Positions 54,977 to 64,000 of a stretch of DNA of 64,000 nt are shown here, one piece after another; position 1 is the first letter of the stretch; each line of letters opens with the position of its first letter. A program made the position numbers and the translations under genes. This stretch comes from Allomyces macrogynus ATCC 38327. Its lineage: Eukaryota; Blastocladiomycota; Blastocladiomycetes; Blastocladiales; Blastocladiaceae. Location of the stretch: positions 189,794 to 253,793 of the forward strand of contig GG745358.1 in assembly GCA_000151295.1 (NCBI GenBank), read 5' to 3'. The notes below the pieces were generated by a model. It was not told the origin of the DNA and did not search any database. It was given only the letters and a program-made list of their open reading frames with translations.

Positions 54977-56765
54977 ATGACGACCAGCACCGCGACCATT
55001 TCCTCCTCGTCGCCTGTCTCGAGTCTGCCGTGCGCCGAGACGGCACGCATCAAGCTGCTCAAAACGCAGCTGACAGCCGAGCAAGGTAAGCACGCATCTC
55101 CAACAACTGTTCGCTGCCTCATGCCGCCCGTTCCCCCGCGCGTGCGCATGAGGTGGTGGTCGCAGCGTCGCGCCATGATGTCCGCGGCAAACCTCGTCGA
55201 TTGCATCGACCGTGTGGCACAGTCGACTGACCCATCCCCCGCTGCCGTCTCCCAATTTTCCAGAACAAGCCGCCGTCTTCAACTGGGCGCATACGCGCGT
55301 GCTCGCGACTAACGACCAAGTGCGCCGCCCGCGCACCGTCGCTGAACTGCAAGCGCTGGTACGCACGCACGCACACGTGCGTCCCGTCGGGTCGCGGCTC
55401 ACGTACGAGTCACTGACGTGCGTCGCCGAGCCGGACACGTCCGTGCTCGTCGACCTGAGCGCAATGCCGTTGGGACTCGTGCGCATGGACCCGGTGACGC
55501 ATGAGGCCACGTTCTGGGCGGGCACGACCGTTGAGGGTGTGGCCGATACGTTACGCCAGCACGGGCGCGCGCTCGACTGTTCCCCGGGCGTGATTGGTGT
55601 GCAAACGCTCGCCGGCGCGATTGGGACGGGCACGCACGGGCAGGGGCTCGGGCAAGCGTTTGTCGGCGACTCGGTCGTGCAAATTGACCTGGTCCGTGCG
55701 GTCGATGGCGCGCGTGTGCGGATTGGGCGCGACTCGCCGCTGCTCGATGCAGCGCGACTGCATTTGGGCGTGCTCGGTGTGGTGGTCCAAATCACGCTGC
55801 GCACGCAGCCGCTGCGGATTCTGACGTGCACCAAGGCGACGATTGCCGTCGACGATTTCGTCTCGTCGTTTGTCGACGTGAACCGCCGCGAAGAGTACGT
55901 CAAGGCGTGGTGGTTCCCGAACACGGACCTCGTGCACGTCTGGGCGGCCTCGCCCGCATCCGCACGGGATATCGCCACGTGGCGTGCGGCGGGCGGGAAC
56001 CAGGTGGTCGATGTGGAGGCTGCGTCCGAGGACCGGTTGGCTTCGACGATTCGCGACCTCGAGGCCAAGATGGCGCGCGATACGTGCGACGACCAGCACG
56101 GCGGGCGGCAATTCGAGACGGTTGCGCGGTTCAAGCGCGCCGTGTCGGTGACGGGCACGATGCAGCAGGTCTACATGAAGGGCATTCCGGTCCCGCAAAT
56201 CAACTGCGAGATTGCCGTGCCGCTGTCGCGATTCCACGAGGCCGTGGCCGCACTGCAGACGTGGTTGCGGCACACGACGCACCAGCTGCACTACCCGTTC
56301 ATTTTCCGGTGCACGGGCGCGTCGTCGGCATGGCTCGCGCCGCACCCGGGCCAGGAATTGTGCTATATCGGGTTCCTCGTCTACTTGTCCAAGGACGGAA
56401 CCGCCACGCCCGGGTCGTTTGATATGATGCACGAGTTGCAGGCCGTGCTCGCGCCGTTGGGCGGCGCACCGCACTGGGGCAAGCACATGGCGCTCGACGG
56501 CATGTACGCGTGGCACGAGCTGTTCCCGCAGATCCCGGCGTTTGCTGCGCTCATGGACGAGTGGGACCCGGTGGGCAAGTGGCAGAACGCGTTCACGCGC
56601 GGCTTGTTTGATGCGGTGCCGCGCGCGCTCGTCGATGCGGCACGGCCACAGGTGCGCGCGTGGGCGAGCAAGGCCAAGGTGCTCGACGCGGTTGCACCAA
56701 GCGACGTCGAGGGCAAGAAGCAGAAGAAGCAGGTGGTTCCGCCGCAGCTGCAGGCGCACCTGTAA
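54977..56765 (+). CDS. D-arabinono-1,4-lactone oxidase / galactonolactone dehydrogenase-like FAD enzyme
   Basis: Two exons: 54977-55085 and 55264-56765; the intron (GTAAGC..CAG, phase 1) is 178 bp, the longest confirmed here; 536 residues (yeast Alo1 526). It makes an ascorbate analogue from the aldonolactone. FAD-binding half: RRPRTVAELQALVR, VRPVGSRLTYESLT, ATFWAGTTVEGVADTLRQHGRAL, AGAIGTGTHGQG, HLGVLGVVVQITL. ALO-type cap and C terminus: EEYVKAWWFPNTDLVHVW, the PHWGKH version of the conserved HWxK motif, and DPVGKWQNAF. Where Alo1-type oxidases have the covalently flavinylated His in GSGHSP, this protein has GSRLTY, a Leu as in plant L-galactonolactone dehydrogenase, so FAD is probably non-covalent. 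No clear transit peptide; a helical N terminus could be a membrane anchor. Ends with a Lys-rich tail. Confidence 0.88.
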
Positions 56766-57439
56766 AGTGGACACGAATTGATTCGTTTTTGATTGGCGGC
56801 GCACGCGCGCATCCCCGCGTTGCTGCGCGGCCAAGAGTTGGTTTTTGCCCTTTGCTGGATTCCCGCCAAGAGATTGTTCCTCCTCTTTCTTGTTGCTCAT
56901 GATTTGGTCGCCGTTTGTTGCAGTTCGTCTGTTCTCGGTCGTGCTTTCTGTGTGATGGCATGGAAATAGAATCACCTTGTCCATCAGTTCTGCCTCGGCA
57001 TCGCGTCGCGTCCAAATCGTGCTCATGGAAGGTTGCTTGGCGTCGGCGATGGAAATCACCCAAACTAAAATGGTCGACGCCTGTCTGCGCTTCTCATGCT
57101 GCGGGGCACGCCCCTGCAGGCACAGTCAGCACAAAAGCAACCAAACGGGAACAAGGGGCGCGCAACGGACGCCCTATTGTCGGGTTGCGCTGAGATCGTT
57201 TTCAGTGGTTTTCAGTCGAGTGCCCGACAGATCACCCTCCCCTCCAAGCCAACGTCTGTTGGCCGTGGTTCTCGCTCTCTACTCTCTTTGCTTTGCTCCT
57301 CGGCCTGATCGCCAACCCAACGAGCCTCTTCCTGCAACGTTGCACGACACGACACGACGCCCAGCACGCACGGCAGCAACGACCTGTCCTTGGATCCGCT
57401 TTTGCAGACGCATCAGTTCATCGCCAAAGAACCACGACC
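56766..57439. other. Intergenic region
   Basis: About 670 bp between two plus-strand genes. No gene or repeat of note. Confidence 0.4.
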
Positions 57440-58748
57440 ATGAACCAAGGAGCACGCAACACGATGCCAGCACCAAGAACACGCGCAAGGCGCCACGATC
57501 CCGCCCGTCGAGCAACCCGTCGTCGCGGGCAGCTCGTTGCGGCCACGTTCATCATCGCCATGGCCCTCTTGGCCGCAACGACCGCCAACCCGCTCGACTT
57601 CCCGATATTCAACTTGCCGATCCCGTTCCCGGCGCCCGCAGCAAACCCGTCTGCATCTTCGCTTGGGGGACCGCAGGCGACGGTACCGCCGCCAGCTACG
57701 ATCGCGCCGCCGACCACCCAGCCGAGCAGTACGTCGGAGCCCGCGAAGCCATCGTCGACCTCGGAACCGCCGGCAAGTACGTCGACACCCCCGCCGCCGC
57801 CAAGTTCGTCGAGCAGCAAGCCGCCAGAGCCGACGTCAAGTTCGAGTACACCGGAGCCGACGAGCAGTAGCAGTAGCAGCAGTTCGGCGACGGCGACAAC
57901 GACCAGTTCAACGGGTACGTACTGCTGCTGCGTGGATCGATTTGAGCCTGCAAAAAGCGCTTTCAAATGACAAAATGCATATACGATAGCCTCCTCAACC
58001 ACAAGCACGACCGCAACCACAACCTCCTCGCTTGGCCTCATTTGGCCATCGGGCGTGCCGACCAGCAACACGATCCCGACCGATACGTCTGGCACGTCGT
58101 CGGGGATCACGCGAGAACAAATCATTCTGTGGTCGAGTGTCGGTGGCGGCGCCCTCGCCATCGTCCTGGTCCGTTTCCGTTTTCCGCGTGCGCGCAGCGC
58201 GCCCCCCGCACCCTCACCCCAACTCACTAACGCCATTCGGCCGCCATTTCTAGGGTATTGTCCTTGCCGCCTACTGCTTGGCGCGGCAACGTTCGCGCGA
58301 CGTGTCCGCAAAAGGCCACCTGCTCTACATGGAGTCCGCGGCCACCGGCCCGGCTACCGCCATCGTGACCCGTATCCCGCTGCGCGACCTCGCTGACGCC
58401 GTCAACTCGCCACCACCGTCGGGCGCACCCACTCCGCCGCCGCCGCCGCACTGCTCCGAACCCATGTCCCCCCCACCCGCGACCGCGGCCCTCCTCCGCC
58501 GCGACAGCGCACCGGCAATCGATTCGCTCTTGCCGCAGGAAATGCTATCCCCGACCCCCGCCGACTTGGGCGGGCCGGTGGTGTATATTTCGCCGCGTGC
58601 AACTGAACCGGTCATGGAGCCGTACTATATGGCCGCGGCGCCCGCGCCTGTGCACCCGGCGGCGGCGCCGGTCACGATGAATGCGAATGCGGTGACGCGC
58701 GTGGTGGGGCGCCAGAGTTGTATGGCCTGCCTCCACCGCCGGCAGTGA
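57440..58748 (+). CDS. Ser/Thr-rich single-pass membrane protein (Wsc/sensor-like architecture)
   Basis: Three exons: 57440-57914, 57990-58168, 58254-58748; introns 75 and 85 bp (GTACGT..TAG, GTCCGT..TAG); 382 residues. A basic N terminus precedes a hydrophobic signal segment (LVAATFIIAMALLAATT). Then comes a long Ser/Thr/Pro ectodomain (PPPPPSSSSS, repeated SST/EPTS), likely heavily O-glycosylated. A single TM helix is rebuilt exactly across the second junction (SSVGGGALAIVL|GIVLAAYCLA), followed by a stop-transfer RQRSR and a Pro-rich cytosolic tail of about 155 residues. This is the outline of fungal cell-surface stress sensors and mucin-like proteins, but there is no WSC or other extracellular domain, so the function is open. 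Confidence 0.65.
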
Positions 58749-59083
58749 GCACGTGGATTTGGGCGATGAGATGTCAGGGGTCGCGTACGCGCCCGGGTGG
58801 ACGTCGCCGAATGGAGGGCAGCGGCAGCGGGAGCCGCGCGAGGAGCGCAGGTGGGGGACTGGGCCACTGGCGTATGTGCCGAGTTAGATGGTGAAGTAGA
58901 GTGGGGTATTAATTTCGTTGCTCGTAATTCGTGGACGTGGTTCTTGTTTGTATAGTATTTCTTTTGGTTTATGGGTGAAGCTTGTTTTTCGCGTTGCATT
59001 TTGTTCTCTCGGTTCGATTTTTTTTGTTTTCCGGTTCAGAAGAATGGCCGGCTCCATAAACGATACCAAGACATTTTTCTTCC
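58749..59083. other. Convergent intergenic region
   Basis: About 330 bp between the 3' ends of the Ser/Thr-rich membrane protein and the metallophosphoesterase. T-rich on plus; nothing else seen. Confidence 0.4.
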
Positions 59084-60261
59084 TTACTTACTTGTTCCCT
59101 CCAGGGCCCTGCTCAGACGCGCAACAACTCGACCCCCACCCACCACCTTCCACCGACTCTCCGGCGCCCACCGCATCGTCACCACCGCCGCGCGGCCGGA
59201 CGACGTGTCCCCTGGGTTCACGACCGTTGTGCCCTTCATTCGGTGCACGCCGCGCGCCCAGTGCGAGTGGCCGTGCACGAGCAGCGGTACTGCGGGCGCC
59301 GCGTCCGACGGGGAGTTCGCGGGCAGTGGGAGTGACGGTGCGCCAAACTGGGTGCGGATGGCCGTGCGCAGGGCGACGGAGCCGGAGAGAATCGGGGCCG
59401 AGGGCGGGTGCGCGCGGAAGTAAGGCTCCGGGTCGGTCGTGGGGTCGGGGTCGATGACGGTCGTAGCTATGGGTGGGGAGGATGGAGGGGTGAGGTGGGG
59501 GTGGAGAAGGTGGAGAAGGTGGGGAGTGAGGGCGTACCGGACTCGGCGGGCCCGCTGTGCGTCAGGAGCACGACTTGGTCCCCGGCGGACGCAGCGGAGA
59601 GGATGTGCGGGGTCACGTCGCGCGCGAGAGCCGTGGCAAAATCGGCGTCGGTGCGGTGCGGGCAGCCTGACTCACATCGAGTTGTTAGACCGCAATCGAC
59701 GGAAACTGCGCGCGAAAAGGTAAAGTACAACGTACCAGGCCAAATGGGTTTCCCCGTGGTATCATTAGCCGGCACGCTCCCACCGAGCCCAACCGCGACC
59801 AGCCCCGGCGCGAGCCGCACAGGTTTCCCATGCACGCCGTGCAAGTTCGCGGGCCCCTTGCCATCGAGCCACGCCTTCTGGTCCCAGGACTCGGTCGGAT
59901 CGTGGTTGCCCGGCACCCACATCACGGGCACCGTCGTTCCCGCCAAGTCAGTCGCAATCGCGTCCTGCAAGACACGCGTCCACGCGGCCTCGACGTTCGC
60001 GTCGGTCGGAATGTACGGCTGGTTCGGGTCGTCGTCGAGCGGGTGGAACAGGTTGAGCAGGTCGCCCGTGACGAGAACGGCGTCGAGGTGCGTGCCGCGT
60101 GAAGCGAGAAGCGTGCGGACGCGCGCGACGGCGTCGACGGCCTCGTGTACGTCGGTGATGTGGAGCAGCGTGAGATGCGCGCCGGGGACGAGTTCGTGCG
60201 TGCTGGGGAGGATCTCGCGCGCGCTAGACGCGGCACCGGCGGGGTTGTTGAGGGTCGCCAT
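59084..60261 (-). CDS. Calcineurin-like metallophosphoesterase
   Basis: Three exons: 60261..59736, 59666..59538, 59466..59084; introns 69 and 71 bp (GTACGT..CAG, GTACGC..TAG), both phase 1; 345 residues. All five metal-binding motifs of the family are in order: LLHITDVHE (D-x-H), VLVTGDLLN (GD), PGNHDP (GNHD), VVLLTHSGP (H) and HGHSHWARG (GHxH). Start set at MATLNNPAG; the open frame runs much further upstream but that part looks like antisense or 5' flank. A two-metal phosphoesterase of the cytosol is expected; substrate unknown. The second intron is an almost pure pyrimidine tract on the coding strand. Confidence 0.85.
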
Positions 60262-61128
60262 AGTCGACGGGATCGTGGATGGACTTGGAACTGGGGTCCA
60301 GAGCGCCGACGCGGTAGGGCGTGACGCTAACCGAAGAGGTTGATGAGAGTCGCGCTGTCTTGCGACGAGTTGTGGGGGTGTTTTGCGCGTCGTCGTCGTC
60401 GTCGTGCTGCCTGTGGCAACCGCGTCGTCGTCGATGCAGGCGGCGTAAACGGTTGCTCGCGTCTCGCGCTGCCTCGCGCATCGACAGCGCTTGGTAACGC
60501 TGGACGTGAACACACCTGACAATGGCGCGTAGAGGCGTCTGGCGCTTGCCGCTGTGCACCTCCACCATCGGAGTCGACCACCAATGTCGAGTCGCGACCA
60601 TCGCCCACTGCGCTCGGGCGGCATTGGACCTTCAGAACTTGCTGCACTGCACGGCAACGTAACCTCAAGCGCAAGAGCAACAAGAATCTCTCCCGTGTTC
60701 AAGCCCGAACGCCATTTGGCTGCCCAGCACCAAGGCCCACCAAACGCCGACCAAGCATCGCTCCAGCTCTCGGATATTCCCGTGCTATTCTCGAGTCCGG
60801 CACCTGCGTTACCCAGCCAACTCGCCCCGCATCGGGTACGCTCCCACCCGGCCCGTTTCGTCCCCTCAAGCCCGCGCGCGGCGCGGCACCAGCTCGGCCG
60901 GGAGTCGGATGCCATTCCCATCTGCGTTCCCGTTGCTACTTTTATCCCAAATCTTGCATCTCTTTCCATTTTTGGTCAATGCTGGGCGGCCGTCATGCCG
61001 ATAGTCGGCAGGGCGCTGTGTGTTCGCTGGGTTTTCCGAGCGCTTTTGGGAACGGGGGTTCTGACCAACGTTTGCGCGATCTTGCATTATAGCCCGTTCC
61101 CTTCTTTTATTCTTTCGAAACCGTCACT
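60262..61128. promoter_or_regulatory. Divergent intergenic region metallophosphoesterase / RGG protein
   Basis: About 870 bp of shared 5' flank. A TATA-like cattatagcc lies about 45 bp before the RGG start; significance not established. Confidence 0.35.
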
Positions 61129-62346
61129 ATGGACGAGGGCCACCACGGATCTCGCGGACGAGGACGCGGTCGCGGCCGCGGCGGATTCCGCGGCGGTCGA
61201 GGGCGTGGCGGCAGCTATGGCGGCGGCCGTGGAGGTGGGCACGGCGACGATTCGCACGATAACCACCGCGGTGGATTCCGCGGCGGGCGCGGTGGGCGTG
61301 GTCGCGGCGGCGGCGGCGGGTACCAGCAACGGCACGACGGCGGCGGCGAAGGGGGCCACCAGAACCGTCACCACGACGGTGGCAGCTTCCGCGGCGGCCG
61401 CGGCGGCGGCGGTCGCGGCGGACACCACCAGAACCGTCACCACCAGCACAATAACAACAACGCGATCCCCGGCCCTCGTGCCGACCCGAACGCCGCATCG
61501 GGCCCGACCGAGTTCAAGGAGTACATGAAGCGGTCGCACAACAACCCGCTGCATATTTACCGCGGGCACTACGAGCACTACCCCGTGATCCCCGTCGAAG
61601 AGTGGCTCACGCGGTACCTGCTCATGAACCAGACGACCGATAACCTGCGCTCTGACCGGATCCCGCTGGTCATTCCGGAACTGCGTGTCGCCGACGGCGA
61701 GTGGGGCGACGTGCGACTTGACGGACCCGAAGTCGGGAAAGTGCCCGTCGTCGGGTGGCTGCCGATCCAGCTGCAGCGCAACGGCTTGCCATGGGACCAG
61801 GCCGGACCGATTGCGGCCAACCCGGCTATTTCCTTGCCGTCGATCGACGCGATTGACGTGACCAAGTCGTGGCCGCACTTGATTGACCCGCTCGTCCGCG
61901 CGAACCGGCGGTTGCCCGGCGGCGGCATGGCGGCCGCACCAGGCATGTTCCCCGCAGTCACTGCGCCCATGCCAGGTACCGACGCACCTGCGGCGGCGGC
62001 GCCGCCCATGGACCTGAACCCGCTGCAGCCGATGCTGATGCCCGGGCTCGTGACGTGCCCGGAACGGCTGCCCACACGGAGTAACCCGAACCCGGACATG
62101 ACGCCGAACCCGCTCAAGCGGCCGAGTAACGCGCACCAGTACCCGGAATTGCGCGCCGAGCGCGCGCAGGAACGCGCGAACACGTATTCGATTGGGATCG
62201 CGCTCAATGAGGATGCGATGCACGCGGCCAAGAAGATGCGCACAGAGGCGGCCGCGCCACCAGCGGCTGCGGCGGCGTCTGCACCAGCGGCACTGTTTGA
62301 CCGGGTCGCAGCGTCGGTCGCGGCGCCGCCGCGTGCCGCGTGGTAG
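61129..62346 (+). CDS. RGG-box protein, probable RNA-binding, orphan C-terminal domain
   Basis: A single open frame of 405 residues. Residues 1-115 are RGG/RGRG/GGYQ repeats with His-rich spacers (GRGGFRGGRGRGG, HHQNRHHQHNNNN), the classic arginine-methylated, phase-separating RNA-binding segment. Residues about 125-260 look folded and conserved: PTEFKEYMKRSHNNPLHIYR, HYEHYPVIPVEEWLTRYLL, SDRIPLVIPELRVADGEWGDVRL, VPVVGWLPIQLQRNGLPW. I do not recognise this domain. The C-terminal 140 residues are Pro/Ala/Met-rich with a short basic KKMR. A nuclear or RNP role is inferred from the RGG box. Confidence 0.6.
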   Translation: MDEGHHGSRGRGRGRGRGGFRGGRGRGGSYGGGRGGGHGDDSHDNHRGGFRGGRGGRGRGGGGGYQQRHDGGGEGGHQNRHHDGGSFRGGRGGGGRGGHHQNRHHQHNNNNAIPGPRADPNAASGPTEFKEYMKRSHNNPLHIYRGHYEHYPVIPVEEWLTRYLLMNQTTDNLRSDRIPLVIPELRVADGEWGDVRLDGPEVGKVPVVGWLPIQLQRNGLPWDQAGPIAANPAISLPSIDAIDVTKSWPHLIDPLVRANRRLPGGGMAAAPGMFPAVTAPMPGTDAPAAAAPPMDLNPLQPMLMPGLVTCPERLPTRSNPNPDMTPNPLKRPSNAHQYPELRAERAQERANTYSIGIALNEDAMHAAKKMRTEAAAPPAAAAASAPAALFDRVAASVAAPPRAAW

Positions 62347-62972
62347 AGGGTGGTGGGGGTGGTGGGGTGGAGTATATTTGCTTTCTTGGTGGTTGCTTGT
62401 CGTTTTTTGGTTGCTTTGGTCCATGTGCGTCCTTCCTTGTTCAGAGAACATCTTGATATAATCTTTCCGTGTCGTGCTCACGTCCGCCGACCCCGACCGC
62501 CAACGTCGATCCCGGACGCGGTCCTCCCGAGGATCGCGCCGGCCGCGTCGGCCGCAAGTAAAACATGGAACGCGCGCCGCGCCCGGGTTGGCCCCTCCTT
62601 CGCGCCGGCAAGTCCGCTTTTGCCCCTTGGGACGCACCCGTCAGGAAAAAACACAGCGTTCCGAATCAGGGTGGGCAAGCCCCAACTCCCAGCCGAACGC
62701 CAACGGCCAGCACGACTGGTTCTCGTCCGCCCAACCGTCCGTCCCTCTTCTTCACGACAACACGACGAGCCCATCCTCCTCGCATCGTCGCTGCCTACAC
62801 TGCTCGACGCTGCCGCACGGCCGCTCCGCCAGCCGCCGTCGACCCACCTCACCCATCCATCCACCACCACCAGCAGCGTGCGCCGACCGCCGACCGCGCG
62901 CGTCCGTTTCGTCTTCAAGTTCCACCGACCGCCGCGCGACCGTTCTTTCCGCCGCGCCGCTCCTCCGCCAAG
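62347..62972. other. Intergenic region RGG protein / tetraspanin
   Basis: About 625 bp between two plus-strand genes. Open frames on both strands lack domains. 5' flank of the tetraspanin. Confidence 0.4.
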
Positions 62973-63976
62973 ATGAACCTGTCGGTGCACTCGACGCGAT
63001 GGGCCGTCTTTATCATTTCGATGCTGACGGCGCTCGCCGGCATCGTCTTGATCGTGCTCGGCATCTACACGCTCAACGACACGACGACGACGCTCGGGTC
63101 GCGCACGATTCCCGTCATGATGCTGGTCCTTGGCTGCCTGGTCTTTCTCGTCTCGTTCCTCGGCTGCTTTGGCACGATCTCCGAGAATCACGCGATTCTT
63201 TACGCGTTTATGGTGGGATTGTTGGCGCTCGTCGGGATCCAAATCGTGATTGCCGTGATTGCGCTGGCCAACAAGGGCGCCGTGGATTCGTTGATGGACG
63301 AGGCGTGGCAAAAGGCCTACGAAGAGCATCCGCGCGTGTTGCGCGACGTGCAGGAGGAGGTATGTCACTGTTTCTTGACTTTGATGAGGACGATGGGCAC
63401 GACGCCTGACTCGTGCGTCAACGATATTAGTACGGGTGCTGCGGGTTCCGGTACACGACCGACCGCGCGATTCCGAAAACCACGCCCGACGCGTGCCTTA
63501 AGTCGGTCGAGTTTGGGTACCAGGTGTCGTGTTACCGCGCGCTGATTGGCGGGTACAAGAACATTCAGACGATTGTCGGCGCCGCAGGCATCATCTTGTC
63601 GGCGATCCAGGTACTGCTTCGACACGAATCGGCTCGCGTCGCGCCTGATCCCGCAACTGATCCCATTCCACGGCGGTGTGTAGCTCATCGGCGTGTTCCT
63701 CACCTACCTACTGATCCGCAACTTGCCGGCCAAGGACGAGCACGAGCACCAACGTACCTGCACCCGGAACAGCGCCGGCTGCTCGACCCAACCTACCACC
63801 CGGACCGGTACTACTACTATGGCGGCGTCCCGCCGCCGCCCGGTGCGACGCCCTACGGCGGTGGGTACTATGCCGGTCCCGCGGGCGCGTACGGGCCGGC
63901 GGGCACGAGTGCCGGTGGCGGTGCGGGCGCCGGCGCGGGGAACGTGCCGACGCGCAGTCTTAAGACCCGAAGGTGA
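62973..63976 (+). CDS. Tetraspanin (one apparent frameshift near the C terminus)
   Basis: Three exons: 62973-63359, 63431-63610, 63684-63976; introns 71 and 73 bp (GTATGT..TAG, GTACTG..TAG), phase 0. Four TM helices: WAVFIISMLTALAGIVLIVLG, IPVMMLVLGCLVFLVSFLGCFG, ILYAFMVGLLALVGIQIVIAV and, after the large loop, TIVGAAGIILSAIQ|LIGVFLTYLLI. The large extracellular loop has the diagnostic CCG motif (YGCCGFRY, at the start of exon 2) and two further Cys (PDACLKS, VSCY). After KDEHEHQ the frame must gain one base at the 'caacg' near 63748 to read YLHPEQRRLLDPTYHPDRYYYYGG and a Gly/Pro/Tyr-rich tail ending LKTRR; uncorrected, the frame runs off the window. Tetraspanins organise plasma-membrane microdomains. 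Confidence 0.85.
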
Positions 63977-64000
63977 ACGTCGAGACGGAGACAACGGAAT

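Noticed and set aside
54455..57059. Long minus-strand frames (567 and 502 residues) over the lactone oxidase
   Set aside because: Antisense shadows; composition is Arg/Cys/Ser rich and the plus strand has conserved FAD and ALO motifs.
60262..60969. N-terminal extension of the metallophosphoesterase
   Set aside because: The frame stays open upstream of the chosen ATG but has no conserved sequence; the family begins near LTLLHITDVHE.
61087..62637. 516-residue minus-strand frame over the RGG gene
   Set aside because: Shadow of the GC-rich RGG coding region; no domain.
1..64000. tRNA, rRNA, CRISPR array, transposase or phage genes
   Set aside because: None seen. The few tandem repeats lack spacer structure, and no transposase, reverse transcriptase or integrase motif was found in any frame examined.

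Overview
The window is GC-rich nuclear DNA from a eukaryote: nearly every gene is split by short GT..AG introns (mostly 63-87 bp) and there are no operons or Shine-Dalgarno signals. Gene content points to a zoosporic (flagellated) fungus, most likely Blastocladiomycota (a Catenaria/Allomyces/Blastocladiella relative). Fungal markers are an Rsc9/ARID2-type RSC subunit, Abp1, an ALO-type lactone oxidase and the mitoribosomal protein mS45/Bot1. Genes tied to flagella or sensing and absent from most Dikarya are a CCDC180-like coiled-coil protein, a ZSWIM2-like E3 ligase, a TMC channel and a cyclic-nucleotide-gated channel with a K+-type GYG filter. The species call is inference from content, not from a database match.

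Layout. 0-9.4 kb: 3' end of an Rsc9/ARID2-like gene (+), a GNAT acetyltransferase (-), an H15-domain protein (-), an orphan helical protein (-) sharing a duplicated C-terminal module with the H15 protein, and HMG-CoA synthase (-, 4 exons). 10-18 kb: Abp1 (-) diverging from a CCDC180-like gene (+). 18.9-28.3 kb: ZSWIM2-like E3 ligase (-, 7 exons) diverging from a HAD-family protein (+), which converges on a large TMC gene (-, 6 exons). 28.6-35 kb: VPS54 (-), FAM32A (-), borealin-like (+). 36-42.7 kb: START-like protein (+), CNG channel (-, 6 exons), ATP11 (+, 5 exons). 43.3-52.5 kb: an F-box/leucine-rich-repeat cluster with one intact gene and four decayed copies. 52.9-64 kb: mS45 (+), lactone oxidase (+), a Ser/Thr-rich single-pass membrane protein (+), a metallophosphoesterase (-), an RGG-box protein (+) and a tetraspanin (+).

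Most genes are unrelated housekeeping functions: sterol synthesis, endosome-to-Golgi tethering, actin, F1-ATPase assembly, mitoribosome, chromosomal passenger complex, antioxidant synthesis. No single pathway links them. The coherent subset is the zoospore-type machinery (CCDC180, ZSWIM2, TMC, CNG channel). Exon junctions below were worked out by hand from splice signals, phase and family conservation. Three genes each need exactly one extra base at a short homopolymer to stay open, which looks like assembly error rather than decay; the F-box copies have many mixed indels and stops and look truly degenerate.
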